Assembly: GCA_900768135.1 (NCBI GenBank)
Contig: CAAGBT010000030.1
Location: 8,343-72,342 of the forward strand
Source of the DNA: an uncultured Oscillospiraceae bacterium
GTDB taxonomy: Bacteria > Bacillota > Clostridia > Oscillospirales > Oscillospiraceae
Direction: 5' to 3'
DNA length: 64,000 bases
Shown here: positions 24,217 to 34,055 of the stretch, in pieces
Position numbering within the stretch: position 1 is the first letter of the stretch
Layout: the number at the start of each line of letters is the position of its first letter
Translations under genes and position numbers: made by a program
The notes under the pieces: model-generated
Told to the model about the DNA's origin: nothing
What the model saw: the letters and a program-made list of their open reading frames with translations, nothing else
Databases searched by the model: none

Positions 24217-26490
24217 TCACCCCGCGGGGCGGTCAACCTTCATCACGCCGCTGATCTGGTGCAGGCGGCGCATGACTGCGCCGAGATGCTCAGCGTCGGA
24301 AACGTAGATGTTGAGATGGATGACGGCAAAGCCGTCGGCGGTCGTGGTGGCGTTGAGCGAGGCGACGCGCGTCTGCGTACTCGACAGCACGGCGGAAACG
24401 TCCAGCACAAGGTTGAGCCGGTCCTTGGCGTAGATGTCGAGCGCGGTCTGGTAAGACTCCTTCACGTCTTTGCCCCAGCTGACGCGGATCCAACGGCCGT
24501 ATTCCTCAGGCTTTCTGCGCTCGGGCGCGGCGTTGGGGCAGTCGCAGCGGTGGACAGACACGCCGTAGCCGCGCGTGATATAGCCGATGATGGCGTCGCC
24601 CGGCACGGGCGTGCAGCACTTGGAGAATTTGACGAGGCAGTTGGAAAGCCCCTCGACCACAATGCCCTGCTCGCTTTTTACGCGCTTGGGAACGGCGGGG
24701 CGCGTTGCGCCCGAGTTGTCCACCGGTACGGTGGCGGCGCGCTCGGCCTGGTGCTGCTTCTCCAGCTTTACGATCTCCTCGTGGATGCGGTTGACGGCCT
24801 TCTGCGCCGAAAAGCCGCCGTAGCCGATGGCGGCGTACATTTCGTCCATCGAGCCGAACGAGGTCTTCTTCAGCAGCGTGGCCTCGATGTGGGTGCCAAG
24901 CACTTCGTTCATCGGGATGCCGAGGTGCTTGAGCTCCGCTTCGAACGACATCCTGCCGTTGATGATGTTCTCCTCGCGGCGCTCCTTTTTGAACCACTGG
25001 CGGATCTTACTGCGCGCCTCGCTCGATTTGGCGATCTTCAGCCAGTCGCGGCTGGGGCCGTGCGCGCTTTTTGAGGTGAGGATCTCCACCACGTCGCCGT
25101 TTTTCAGCTGGTAGTCCAGCGGCGCGATGCGCCCGTTGATCTTTGCGCCGGTCATGCGGTTGCCGATGGCGGAGTGGATGGAATAGGCAAAGTCGATGGG
25201 CGTGGCGCCGGCGGGCAGGTTCGTCACGTCGCCGCGCGGGGAGAAAACGAACACCTCGTCGGCGAACATATCCACCTTGAGCGAGTGGACAAATTCCTCG
25301 GCGTCGGTATTTTCCTGGTTTTCAAGAAGACGGCGCACCCATTCGTAGTTGTGTTCGTTGGCGCTGCCGGAGATGCCCTGCTTGTACTTCCAGTGCGCCG
25401 CCACGCCGTATTCGGCGATCTCGTGCATCTCCTGCGTGCGGATCTGCACCTCGAAGGGGATGCCGTCGGCGCCGATGACGGTGGTGTGGAGCGACTGGTA
25501 CATATTCGGCTTGGGTGTGCCGATATAATCCTTGAAGCGGCCCAGCACGGGGCGGTAAAGGTCGTGGATGATGCCGAGTACGTTGTAGCAGTCGGCCACG
25601 GTGTCCACAATGACGCGGAAGGCGAAAAGATCCAGCACCTCGTCCATCGTCTTGCTCTGGGCATACATCTTGCGGTAGATGCTGTAGGGGTGCTTCATGC
25701 GTCCGTATACGCGCTGATAGGGGATGTGCAGCTCCTTCAGGCGCGATTCGATCTGCTTCTGCACGCGCTCCATAAAGGATTCGTACTCCTCGTGCTTGGC
25801 CTCCAGCGAGCGGGTGATCTCCTCGTAGCCCACGGGGTCGAGGTATTTGAGCGACAGATCCTCCAGCTCCCATTTGATCTTCTGCATACCGAGGCGGTGG
25901 GCGATGGGCGCGTAGATCTCCATCGTTTCCAGCGACTTCTGGCGCTGCTTTTCCGCCGTCTGGTATTCCATGGTGCGCATATTGTGCGTGCGGTCGGCCA
26001 GCTTGATGAGGATAACGCGGATGTCCTTGGCCATGGCCATGAGCATCTTGCGCAGGTTTTCCATCTGCTCTTCTTCCTTGCTGGCGTATTTCACGCGCGT
26101 CAGCTTGGAAACGCCCTCCACAAGGTCGGCCACGGCGGGGGAGAACTCCCTGGCGATCTCCTCGTAGGTCGCGCTGGTGTCCTCGATGCAGTCGTGCAGC
26201 AGCGCCGCCTCGATCGATTCGGAATCGAGCCGCAGCTCCTCAGCGATGATCTGCGCCACGGCGAGCGGATGGGTGACGAAGGGCGAGCCGTCCTTGCGCA
26301 GCTGCCCGTTGTGGTGGGCGTCGGCGTAGTAAAACGCCTTTTCGATCTGCGCAAAGTCCGCGCCGGGGTTATAATCGCGGATGGTGCGGATCAGGCGGTC
26401 GTATTGCGAAAGCACGAGCGCCGCCGCCGTGCCGGTCTCCTTTACGGTCCGTTCCGCCGCCGCTGTTTTTGCCTGTTCCTGTGATGTCAT
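24217..26490 (-). CDS. relA: Bifunctional (p)ppGpp synthetase/hydrolase RelA/SpoT
   Basis: The 757-residue protein has all Rel domains: HD hydrolase (residues about 40-200, with HDCIEDT and LADRTHNMRT), synthetase (about 235-350, YGRMKHPYSIYRKM and GTPKPNMYQSLHT), TGS (about 400-460, VFVFSPRGDVTNLPAGATP), a zinc-finger-like segment with KCCTPVPGD and HRCDCPN, and a C-terminal ACT domain. It makes and degrades (p)ppGpp in the stringent response. The hydrolase residues look intact. recJ is just upstream and dtd just downstream. Confidence 0.97.
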   Translation of the reverse strand: MTSQEQAKTAAAERTVKETGTAAALVLSQYDRLIRTIRDYNPGADFAQIEKAFYYADAHHNGQLRKDGSPFVTHPLAVAQIIAEELRLDSESIEAALLHDCIEDTSATYEEIAREFSPAVADLVEGVSKLTRVKYASKEEEQMENLRKMLMAMAKDIRVILIKLADRTHNMRTMEYQTAEKQRQKSLETMEIYAPIAHRLGMQKIKWELEDLSLKYLDPVGYEEITRSLEAKHEEYESFMERVQKQIESRLKELHIPYQRVYGRMKHPYSIYRKMYAQSKTMDEVLDLFAFRVIVDTVADCYNVLGIIHDLYRPVLGRFKDYIGTPKPNMYQSLHTTVIGADGIPFEVQIRTQEMHEIAEYGVAAHWKYKQGISGSANEHNYEWVRRLLENQENTDAEEFVHSLKVDMFADEVFVFSPRGDVTNLPAGATPIDFAYSIHSAIGNRMTGAKINGRIAPLDYQLKNGDVVEILTSKSAHGPSRDWLKIAKSSEARSKIRQWFKKERREENIINGRMSFEAELKHLGIPMNEVLGTHIEATLLKKTSFGSMDEMYAAIGYGGFSAQKAVNRIHEEIVKLEKQHQAERAATVPVDNSGATRPAVPKRVKSEQGIVVEGLSNCLVKFSKCCTPVPGDAIIGYITRGYGVSVHRCDCPNAAPERRKPEEYGRWIRVSWGKDVKESYQTALDIYAKDRLNLVLDVSAVLSSTQTRVASLNATTTADGFAVIHLNIYVSDAEHLGAVMRRLHQISGVMKVDRPAG

Positions 26491-26504
26491 AACGATCGCC
26501 TCCT

Positions 26505-28577
26505 TTACGAAAGAAAACCGTGCAGCGCAGAAAGATAGGGACTCTTGTCAAGCTCGACCTTTTTGCCATCCGCTGTCAGGCGGAGCGTGAGGGTCGTATC
26601 CTCGCGCTCGATCGAAAGAAGCCCGCGCTCGGCGAAGACCTGCAGGCACATCGCCGTGCGCAGAAACGTCTCCGCGCCGACCATTTCCGAACTCAAATGC
26701 CGCAGCAGCGGCAGCATCGGCTCGCTCACGCCGTCCGGCCCGACCTCGCGCTCCAAAACGCGCCAGGCGCGCACGAACTGATCGCGCGAGGGGAGCGCGC
26801 GCGCCGCATCGCGCGGGGAGAGTGCGCCGCCGCTGAGCAGCTCGCGGCACAGGGAGAGGGCTTCGCTCTCGCGTCCGCTGGGATCGAGCGAGGGCCGCAG
26901 GTCGATGAGCTGGAGCTGGATGGAGCGCTGGGAGCGGAATTCGTTGATTTGCAGGTAGAACGCCGCGTCCACGCGCATCCCGGCGCATACGCCGCACTCG
27001 CCGCTCGTGGTGGAAAAAAAGATACCGTCGAAGCTTACGCGGTTTTTTTGCAGGCGGAGCTTGAGGTGGCGGTTCTGCCCCACGCTCTGCAGGCTTTCCA
27101 GCGTTGCGCCGCGCAGGCAGAACACCGGGCGGTTGTTGCCCGCACCGTAAGGCTCAAGCAGCGAGAGCGCCTCGACCTCTTCGAGCGATACGAGCGCGGG
27201 GCGCGTCAGATCCACGTCGATCTCGAGCGAGGAGACTGGCGCGTTTTCGCCCGTGTGGGCGCGGACATACTGGTTCATCCGCGTGCGGAACGCGGGGATG
27301 TTCTTTTCCTCGATGGTGAAGCCTGCGGCAAGCTCGTGTCCGCCGAAGCTTATGAGCAGGTCGGAGCAGGACTCAAGGGCGCTGAACAGGTTGAACCCGC
27401 CATAGCTGCGGCAGGAGCCCTTTCCGGAGCCGCCGGAGAGATGGATCATAAAGCTGGGGCAGGAGAATTTTTCGGACAGGCGCGAGGCCACGATGCCGAC
27501 CACGCCCTGATGCCAGTCCTCGCTGGAGAGGACGAGCGCGCTGCGCTCGCTTTCGGGCAGCGTTTCCATCTGCTCGATGGCGCGGCGGAAGATATCCTGC
27601 TCCACGCTCTGCCGCTCGCGGTTGAGCTCGCACAGCTCGCGCGCGAGCTGTTCTGCGCGCGCGGGGTCGTTCGTCAGCAGCAGCTCGGCGGCAAGCTCGG
27701 CGCGCCCCATGCGGCCGGCGGCGTTGATGCGCGGCGCCAGCACAAAGCCGATCTGGATGGAGGAAATGGGACGCGAGGTAAGCCCCGCCTCGCGCAGCAG
27801 TGCGTGCAGCCCTGTAAAATCGCTGCGGTCGATGCCCTCCAGCCCGCACTGCACGATGGTGCGGTTCTCGCCCTCCATGCGCATCACGTCGGCAATGGTG
27901 CCGATGGCGGCCAGCGTGCAGTAGCGCGCGAACAGCGCGTCCTCGCGCCCCTCGCCCAGCGCAAGCACCAGCTTGAGCGCCACGCCCACGCCGGCGAGAT
28001 GCTTGAACGGATACGGGCAGTCCGGCCGGTGCGGATCGACCACGGCGCAGGCAGCGGGGAGCTGCTCCTTGCACTCGTGATGGTCGGTGATGACAAGGTC
28101 AACGCCCAGAGAGCGCGCGTAGAGCGTTTCTTCAACGCCGGTGATGCCGCAGTCCACCGTGACGATCAGCGTCACGCCGGATTCCGAGAGCGCGCGGATC
28201 GCATCGCAGCCAAGCCCATAGCCCTCCTCGATGCGGCGGGGGATGTGCATCGTCACATCCGCCCCGCGCGAGCGGAGGTAATCGGTGAGAAGGCACGTGG
28301 AGGTGATGCCGTCCACATCGTAATCGCCGAAGACCGCAAGCTTTTCGCCGCGCTCCAGCGCAAGGCGGATGCGCGCGGCCGCCTGCTCCATGTCCTTCAT
28401 TAAAAATGGGGAGTAAGCGAGCGTCCGTTCGCGCTCCAGAGCCTCTGCGGCCTGCTCGCTCGTCTGAACGCCCCGCGAGGCCAGCACCGATGAAACGAGG
28501 TAGGGATATCCCGCATCCATCAGCGCGTCCACCGCGCCGTCCTGCGCGGCGGGGATCTGCCAGCGCTCGTATTTCAC
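26505..28577 (-). CDS. recJ: Single-stranded-DNA-specific exonuclease RecJ
   Basis: The 690-residue protein has the DHH-family motifs VFGDYDVDGITS, IVTVDCGITG and ITDHHECKEQLP, a DHHA1 domain with GSGKGSCRS and FGGHELAAGF, an OB fold and a C-terminal extension typical of Firmicute RecJ. It degrades single-stranded DNA 5' to 3' in repair. I prefer the GTG at 28577 (KYERWQIPAAQ), with GAAGGTGAG upstream; a TTG at 28607 would add ten residues. First gene of the long minus-strand run to divIC. Confidence 0.94.
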   Translation of the reverse strand: MKYERWQIPAAQDGAVDALMDAGYPYLVSSVLASRGVQTSEQAAEALERERTLAYSPFLMKDMEQAAARIRLALERGEKLAVFGDYDVDGITSTCLLTDYLRSRGADVTMHIPRRIEEGYGLGCDAIRALSESGVTLIVTVDCGITGVEETLYARSLGVDLVITDHHECKEQLPAACAVVDPHRPDCPYPFKHLAGVGVALKLVLALGEGREDALFARYCTLAAIGTIADVMRMEGENRTIVQCGLEGIDRSDFTGLHALLREAGLTSRPISSIQIGFVLAPRINAAGRMGRAELAAELLLTNDPARAEQLARELCELNRERQSVEQDIFRRAIEQMETLPESERSALVLSSEDWHQGVVGIVASRLSEKFSCPSFMIHLSGGSGKGSCRSYGGFNLFSALESCSDLLISFGGHELAAGFTIEEKNIPAFRTRMNQYVRAHTGENAPVSSLEIDVDLTRPALVSLEEVEALSLLEPYGAGNNRPVFCLRGATLESLQSVGQNRHLKLRLQKNRVSFDGIFFSTTSGECGVCAGMRVDAAFYLQINEFRSQRSIQLQLIDLRPSLDPSGRESEALSLCRELLSGGALSPRDAARALPSRDQFVRAWRVLEREVGPDGVSEPMLPLLRHLSSEMVGAETFLRTAMCLQVFAERGLLSIEREDTTLTLRLTADGKKVELDKSPYLSALHGFLS

Positions 28578-28636
28578 GCTCTGCTCACCTTCTTTCCAAT
28601 AAGGCAAACTGCCTCAGCCTACTACTTCAATCTACT

Positions 28637-28665
28637 ATTTTAACAAAAACGCAGGGAAACGTAAA
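28637..28665 (-). promoter_or_regulatory. Promoter of the recJ-relA-dtd run
   Basis: On the minus strand TTTACG and TAAAAT are separated by 17 bases. It is back to back with the promoter of the divergent SLH gene, 9 bases apart. Confidence 0.55.
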
Positions 28666-28673
28666 GAGGAAAT

Positions 28674-28702
28674 TTGACGCGGCGCGCAGCTTGTGGTAAA
28701 AT
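28674..28702 (+). promoter_or_regulatory. Promoter of the SLH protein gene
   Basis: TTGACG and TAAAAT are separated by 17 bases. The predicted transcript starts near 28709, which rules out the GTG at 28703 as a start codon. Confidence 0.65.
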
Positions 28703-28732
28703 GTGCATATTATGACGGACAAGGGGACGGAA

Positions 28733-29899
28733 ATGATGAAACACTGGATCACATGCCTGACGGCGCTGCTGCTGGCCGCGCTGCTGACCGCGACCGCGCT
28801 GGCGGCGAATGCCTCCGGTTATTCCGACGTGCCGGACGGACACTGGGCGGCGCAGAGCGTGCGCCGCTGCACGCAGCTGGGGCTGCTGCAGGGCGTGGGC
28901 GGCGGAAAATTCGGCCGCGGACAGGAAATGACGCGCGCGGCCTATGCCGCCGCGCTGTGCCGGCTGATGGGCTGGCAGATGCTTTCACCGGCAAAGGGGA
29001 GCTTCGACGATAACCAGAACACGGCCAAGTGGTATTACAGCGCCGTGGAGACCGCTGCGGCGCACGATGCGTTCCCCGGCCACAGCAGGCTCTGCCGCCC
29101 AACGGACGCGATCACGCGCGAGGAAATGGCGGCGATGACCGTGCGTGCGCTGGGATACGGCGTGCTGGCGGGCATCCTTGCCGACGCGGACGCGCAGCCG
29201 GTGCAGAGCGATACGCTGGGCTTCGCCGGCCTGACGGCGCACATCGGCAAGAACTGCCCCTTTGCCGACTGCACGACTAACCGCGGCTACATTGCCCTCG
29301 CTTACCGCATGGGGATCATGACGGGCGTGAACAGTAAAAGTTTTGACCCAAAGGCGACCGCCACGCGCGAGCAGGCGGCAGCCGTGCTGCTGCGCGCCTA
29401 CGACCGGCTGCACGCGGGCGTGAGCGTCAAGGAGGCGCACTGGGTCGCGGCCGAGGGTGAACCGAGTACGCTCGATGTGCCGGAGACGGACTGCGCTTTC
29501 ACCATTGGGCACGCTGCGCGCAAGGGGGAGCAGGCCGTCAGCCCGTGCGCCGCGCTCGAGGAGGTCTATGCCGCGGCAGTGCTGGCGGGCAAGGGCGGCA
29601 GCGTGCTGCTGGGCGCGGAGCCGCTGGCGCAGAAGGTGAACGGAAAGGGCGTGGCGACCGGCGAGGCGGAGGTTCTTCCGGCAGAAAAGCTGCAAGAGAT
29701 GCTCTCCGACACGAAGAACACCACCTTCCACCGCTCCACGCAGTATGAAAGCTCTTATCTTTACCATAAGAGCGGCGGCACCACGCTGTGCGTGTGGTAC
29801 GAAAGCGAGGACGACCTTGCGCTCAAAACGGCGCTGTGCAGAATGCTGGGCGTGAAGACGGTCTACATCCTGCGGGAAGGCCCCGCCATCGCCGGATAA
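28733..29899 (+). CDS. Secreted SLH-domain surface protein
   Basis: The 388-residue protein has a signal peptide (MMKHWITCLTALLLAALLTA, cleavage after ALA) and three S-layer homology repeats at residues about 28-80, 88-145 and 180-230, with endings such as ITREEMAAMTVRALGY and ATREQAAAVLLRAYDRL. SLH repeats bind pyruvylated secondary cell-wall polymers. The C-terminal 150 residues have no recognised domain. It probably sits on the cell surface. Start chosen at ATG 28733 after GGGGACGGA and after the predicted transcription start. Monocistronic. Confidence 0.85.
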   Translation: MMKHWITCLTALLLAALLTATALAANASGYSDVPDGHWAAQSVRRCTQLGLLQGVGGGKFGRGQEMTRAAYAAALCRLMGWQMLSPAKGSFDDNQNTAKWYYSAVETAAAHDAFPGHSRLCRPTDAITREEMAAMTVRALGYGVLAGILADADAQPVQSDTLGFAGLTAHIGKNCPFADCTTNRGYIALAYRMGIMTGVNSKSFDPKATATREQAAAVLLRAYDRLHAGVSVKEAHWVAAEGEPSTLDVPETDCAFTIGHAARKGEQAVSPCAALEEVYAAAVLAGKGGSVLLGAEPLAQKVNGKGVATGEAEVLPAEKLQEMLSDTKNTTFHRSTQYESSYLYHKSGGTTLCVWYESEDDLALKTALCRMLGVKTVYILREGPAIAG

Positions 29900-29910
29900 G
29901 AAAAAGCAGC

Positions 29911-29944
29911 AGAGGGATATCTCCTGAAACAGAGATATCCCTCT
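29911..29944. terminator. Bidirectional terminator between SLH gene and DUF975 gene
   Basis: AGAGGGATATCTC and GAGATATCCCTCT form a perfect 13-bp stem around an 8-base loop. T-rich tails follow on both strands (TTGTATTT on plus, GCTGCTTTTTC on minus). Confidence 0.85.
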
Positions 29945-29959
29945 TGTATTTGCGGAGGA

Positions 29960-30724
29960 TCAGAACGCCGGGTCGTACCAGTCGTTCGGCTCCTGCGGCG
30001 GTTCGGCCGTGGCGCGCAGATAAAAGCCGCAGACGGAAAGCTGCAGATACGGCTTCAGATAGATCTCGGCGGCAATGGAGAGCGCGAAGAAAAGCAGCGA
30101 ACCGAGCATGATGCCAGGGTAGCTGTCGGGCAGGAGGAAGTAGACGGCCGCCCAGTAGACCCACATGACCGCCGCCGCCAGCAGGTACCAGCCGATGAAG
30201 CTGAGCTGAAGCACGAACAGCTGCCATTTGTATCCGGCAGTCTGCTGCTTGCTCAGGTTCAGCGCCTCCATCGCGCCAAGCTCGGGGTTCCGGCACAGGT
30301 TCAGCATGGCAAAGGAATAGCGGTAGGCGGCGATGATGCCGGGGACGATGAACAGCAGCGACCACAGGAAGATGAAAATGCCCTGCACGATGGCCAGCAG
30401 GATCACCTTGCCCGCAAAGGAGAACGCATCGAACAGGCTGGTATACGGCATCTGCTCGCGGCGGTGGATGCCGAGGCAGTAGCAGGTGTAGCCCGCGTTC
30501 AGCACGAGCGAGACGAGCGAAATGAGAATGCTGACGAAGACGAGCGGGAGCGCGATCATCCCCGCGCCGCCGTCCATCAGATAGGTTACGGTGTCGCTGA
30601 TCAGGCTGAGAAAAAACGTGATGGCGAGAAAAAGCGCCGTCATCCTGACGGGGCGGACTGAGCCACAGCGCATCAGGCTGCGGGCCTCGGCCTTGATCTC
30701 GGCGCGGTCGAGGGGGAGAGGCAT
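29960..30724 (-). CDS. DUF975 family integral membrane protein
   Basis: The 254-residue protein begins with the DUF975 helix LDRAEIKAEARSLMR and has about six hydrophobic segments, including FLWSLLFIVPGIIAAYRYS and the conserved ALNLSKQQTAGYKWQLFVLQLSFIGW split over one region. Its function is unknown; family members are common in Firmicutes. The start at 30724 has AAAGG at 9 bases; the ATG at 30733 is too close to that site. Confidence 0.82.
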   Translation of the reverse strand: MPLPLDRAEIKAEARSLMRCGSVRPVRMTALFLAITFFLSLISDTVTYLMDGGAGMIALPLVFVSILISLVSLVLNAGYTCYCLGIHRREQMPYTSLFDAFSFAGKVILLAIVQGIFIFLWSLLFIVPGIIAAYRYSFAMLNLCRNPELGAMEALNLSKQQTAGYKWQLFVLQLSFIGWYLLAAAVMWVYWAAVYFLLPDSYPGIMLGSLLFFALSIAAEIYLKPYLQLSVCGFYLRATAEPPQEPNDWYDPAF

Positions 30725-30799
30725 GGGTTCCATCCTTTCTGCTCCGCCTGCGGGAGGCTGGCGGAAGCGTGCGGAAATAGCAGGAAATTCAATATAATT

Positions 30800-30828
30800 A
30801 TTATAACAGCGGCGGAACGCCGCGTCAA
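30800..30828 (-). promoter_or_regulatory. Promoter of the DUF975 gene
   Basis: On the minus strand TTGACG and TATAAT are separated by 17 bases. It faces away from the rnf promoter. Confidence 0.7.
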
Positions 30829-30963
30829 GCGCCGCCCGGCGGCGCGGACCGGCGAAAAGCGGGCAAAAGGAACAAAGTATGCACCGTTTCCGCGCTTTTA
30901 CCACAAAATATGGTGGAAAGTGTCAAAACAGGGAGAAAAATATCCATACGGCAGAATATTTTC

Positions 30964-30992
30964 TGGACATTGCGATAGAAAGGATGTATAAT
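30964..30992 (+). promoter_or_regulatory. Promoter of the rnf operon
   Basis: TGGACA and TATAAT are separated by 17 bases, about 60 bases before the rnfC start codon. Confidence 0.65.
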
Positions 30993-31052
30993 CAGTCCGA
31001 TTATGGAGCGGCAGGGATGCTGCTCTGGCAGTATAAAGATGAGGTGAAGACT

Positions 31053-32420
31053 ATGGCACAGGCTTTCTTTGGCGGCGTTCATCCCAACGACATGAAGGCT
31101 GCCACCAATGAAAAGGCCATCGAGCAGCTTGCTGCACCCGCTCAGGTGGTCATCCCCATGTCGATGCACTTCGGCGCACCCTGTACTCCCACGGTCTCCA
31201 AGGGCGACTATGTCAAGCTTGGGCAGAAGATCGGCGAATTCAAGGGACTCGGCGCTCCCATTCACGCCAGCGTTTCCGGTACGGTCGCTGCGGTGGAGCC
31301 GCGTCCCTATTCCATGGGCGGCAAGGTCATGTCCGTCGTCATCGACAACGACTTTAAGGACGAGCTGAGCGAAGAGGTGAAGGCGCCCGCCGATCCCGAC
31401 GCGCTGAGCGTGGACGAGATGGTCGAGATGGTCAAGCAGGCCGGTATCGTCGGCATGGGCGGCGCAACGTTCCCGACCCACACCAAGATCGCGAGCGGCA
31501 TCGGCAAGGTCGATACGGTCATTATCAACGGCGCGGAGTGCGAGCCTTACATCACCGGCGACCACCGCGCGATGCTCGAGCGTCCCCACGAGATCATCGG
31601 CGGCTGCTGCTATCTTGCCAAGATGTTCGGTGTGGACAAGGTCATCATCGGCGTGGAGGATAACAAGAAAAACGGCATCGACGCGCTGAATCAGGTCATC
31701 GCCGGGCAGAATGCGCCCGTTGTGGTCGAGCCGCTGCGCTGCCGCTACCCGCAGGGCGGTGAAAAGCAGCTCTGCCAGGCCATCACCGGCAAGCAGGTGC
31801 CGCCCGGCAGCCTGCCCGCCAGCATCGGCTGCGCCGTGTTCAACATCAACACCACCATCGCCATCTACCATGCCATCAAAGAGGGTATGCCCGTGGTGCG
31901 CAAGGTGGTCACGGTGTCCGGCAGCGGCGTGGTCGAGCCGAAGAATCTCGAATGCCCGATCGGCACGCCGGTTTCCCTGCTGTTCGACGCCTGCGGCGGC
32001 CTGAAGGACGAGACGTTCAAGCTCATTGCCGGCGGCCCGATGATGGGCATGGCGCAGGCCTCTGCCGACTTCCCCGTGGCCAAGGGTACGGGCGCGGTGC
32101 TGGCGTTTGCCGCCGACGAGAATAAGACCTCCGACAATCCGACCTGCATCCGCTGCGGCCGCTGCGTCGAGGCCTGCCCGATGCACCTGGAACCGCTCTA
32201 CCTTTATATGTACGAGCAGAAGGACATGATCGAAGAGCTGGAGGCTGCGCACGTGATGGACTGCATCGAGTGCGGCGCCTGCTCCTACATCTGCCCGGGC
32301 CGCCTGCACCTCACGCACGCGTTCAAGGCCGGCAAGCAGAAGGTCAAGGACGCTGCGGCCAAAGCGAAGGCGGCGGCTGAGGCCGCCAAAGCGGCCGAAG
32401 ATGCAAAGAAGGAGGCATAA
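31053..32420 (+). CDS. rnfC: Rnf complex subunit RnfC
   Basis: The 455-residue peripheral subunit binds NADH/FMN (GIVGMGGATFPTHTK and NGAECEPYIT) and carries two [4Fe-4S] motifs, CIRCGRCVEACP and CIECGACSYICP, near residues 363-415. It accepts electrons at the NAD side of the ferredoxin:NAD+ oxidoreductase. The last 30 residues are an Ala/Lys-rich, probably helical tail. The start at 31053 (MAQAFFGGVHP) has GAGGTG upstream; a longer frame to 30879 covers the promoter and is not conserved. First gene of the C-D-G-E-A-B operon. Confidence 0.95.
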   Translation: MAQAFFGGVHPNDMKAATNEKAIEQLAAPAQVVIPMSMHFGAPCTPTVSKGDYVKLGQKIGEFKGLGAPIHASVSGTVAAVEPRPYSMGGKVMSVVIDNDFKDELSEEVKAPADPDALSVDEMVEMVKQAGIVGMGGATFPTHTKIASGIGKVDTVIINGAECEPYITGDHRAMLERPHEIIGGCCYLAKMFGVDKVIIGVEDNKKNGIDALNQVIAGQNAPVVVEPLRCRYPQGGEKQLCQAITGKQVPPGSLPASIGCAVFNINTTIAIYHAIKEGMPVVRKVVTVSGSGVVEPKNLECPIGTPVSLLFDACGGLKDETFKLIAGGPMMGMAQASADFPVAKGTGAVLAFAADENKTSDNPTCIRCGRCVEACPMHLEPLYLYMYEQKDMIEELEAAHVMDCIECGACSYICPGRLHLTHAFKAGKQKVKDAAAKAKAAAEAAKAAEDAKKEA

Positions 32421-32423
32421 GGG

Positions 32424-33440
32424 ATGCTGAACGATTATAAGGGCCTGAAGCTCATCGCTTCCTCCAATCCCCATATCCGCAACAATGAAGATACGCGCTC
32501 GATCATGCTCGATGTGATCATTGCGCTGTGTCCTGCGCTGATTATGAGCGTGATCCGCTTCGGCTTCCGCGCACTCATCATGGTGTTCGTCTCGGTGGCG
32601 TCCGCCGTGTTCTTCGAGTGGCTTTACCGCAAGCTCCTGCACAAGCCGCAGATGATCGGCGACCTGTCCGCAGCCGTCACCGGTATGCTGCTGGCATACG
32701 TCTGCCCCGTGACGCTTCCCTACTGGATGCTCATCGTCGGCAATTTCTTCGCCATTTTCGTGGTCAAGCAGCTTTACGGCGGCCTTGGCAAAAACTTCCT
32801 CAACCCCGCGCTGGCCGGCCGCGCCGCGCTCGTGGCGTGCTACACGAGCCAGATGACCAGCTGGATCGACCCCGCTGCAAAGGCGCCGCTGTTCGGCGGG
32901 GCTGCCGACGTGGCCACTGCCGCCACGCCGCTCGCCATGATGAAGGGCGGCGAGTTTGAGGCGCTGGTTTCGCAGTACAGCGTGCGCGATATGTTCATCG
33001 GCGGCATCGGCGGCTCGATGGGCGAGATCAGCGCGATGATGCTGCTGCTGGGCGGGCTGTACCTGATCTTCCGCAAGATCATCTCCTGGCAGATCCCCGT
33101 GGCGTACATCGGCACGGTGGCAGTCCTCACGTTCCTCTTCCCACAGGGCAACGACGCGCTGACATGGATGCTTTACAACGTGCTGGGCGGCGGCCTGTTC
33201 CTGGGCGCATTCTTCATGGCCACCGACTATGTCACCTCTCCCGTGACGAAGAAGGGCCAGCTCATCTTCGGCCTGGGCTGCGGCCTGATCACAGTGTTCA
33301 TCCGCTATTTCGGCTCCTATCCCGAGGGCGTGTGCTACTCCATCCTGATCATGAACTGCTGCACCTGGCTCATTGACAAGTACACCAAGCCCACCCGTTT
33401 CGGCGTTGACAAGAAAGCAGCGAAGGAGGCGGCAAAGTAA
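32424..33440 (+). CDS. rnfD: Rnf complex subunit RnfD
   Basis: The 338-residue integral membrane subunit has about ten hydrophobic segments. The segment TAATPLAMM matches the place where RnfD/NqrB proteins carry covalently bound FMN on a threonine. It is part of the ion-pumping core that couples ferredoxin oxidation to NAD reduction. The gene follows rnfC with AAGGAGG inside the rnfC end and overlaps rnfG by one base. Confidence 0.94.
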   Translation: MLNDYKGLKLIASSNPHIRNNEDTRSIMLDVIIALCPALIMSVIRFGFRALIMVFVSVASAVFFEWLYRKLLHKPQMIGDLSAAVTGMLLAYVCPVTLPYWMLIVGNFFAIFVVKQLYGGLGKNFLNPALAGRAALVACYTSQMTSWIDPAAKAPLFGGAADVATAATPLAMMKGGEFEALVSQYSVRDMFIGGIGGSMGEISAMMLLLGGLYLIFRKIISWQIPVAYIGTVAVLTFLFPQGNDALTWMLYNVLGGGLFLGAFFMATDYVTSPVTKKGQLIFGLGCGLITVFIRYFGSYPEGVCYSILIMNCCTWLIDKYTKPTRFGVDKKAAKEAAK

Positions 33441-34036
33441 TGAAGATCGAAGGCAAATTCATTTTCAGGGTAGCCGGCACGCTCACGGCGATCTCACTGG
33501 TCGCTGCGCTGCTGCTGGGGCTTACCAATATGCTCACCGAGGATAAGATCGCCGAGATCACCCGCCAGAAGACGGAGGCGGCACTCGCCAAGGTCGTGTC
33601 CGCAAGCGACTGCGAATTCCCGCCGGTCGAGAACATCCCGCAGGAGGCCATCGACGCGGCGAGCGAGCAGGGCGGCAAGCTGACGGAAATGTATGAGATC
33701 CTCGTTGGCGGCGAGAACGCGGGCTATGCGTTCAAGGTCACCGCCAGCGGCTCTCAGGGCAACATCGTGATGATCGTCGGCGTGGACGCCGACCTTGCCG
33801 TGACCGGCGTTTCCATCGTCAGCAACGCCGAGACCTCCGGCATCGGCTCCAAGGTCATGGATAACGAGGCGACCTCCGCCGGCACCGGCGCGCTCGACCA
33901 GTTCGTCGGCAAGTCCGGCGCAGGCACGCTTGTGGTCAAGCAGAACATCGACGCCGTCACCGGCGCGACGGTCTCCACCAAGGGCGTGACCAAGGGCGTC
34001 AACGCCGCGCTGGCCGCCGCCGAAGCCATGAACTGA
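33440..34036 (+). CDS. rnfG: Rnf complex subunit RnfG
   Basis: The 198-residue subunit has one N-terminal transmembrane helix and an extracytoplasmic FMN-binding domain. The covalent flavinylation motif is seen as DAVTGATVST near residue 177. It carries electrons between RnfD and the other flavin sites. It starts on the last base of the rnfD stop codon. A flavin transferase (ApbE) is needed to load it but is not in this window. Confidence 0.95.
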   Translation: MKIEGKFIFRVAGTLTAISLVAALLLGLTNMLTEDKIAEITRQKTEAALAKVVSASDCEFPPVENIPQEAIDAASEQGGKLTEMYEILVGGENAGYAFKVTASGSQGNIVMIVGVDADLAVTGVSIVSNAETSGIGSKVMDNEATSAGTGALDQFVGKSGAGTLVVKQNIDAVTGATVSTKGVTKGVNAALAAAEAMN

Positions 34037-34055
34037 GAAAGGGGGAAGACGATCA

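Noticed and set aside
30825..32642. Minus-strand frame of 605 codons opposite rnfC
   Set aside because: Antisense shadow of rnfC; repetitive His/Leu/Gly composition typical of complement reading.
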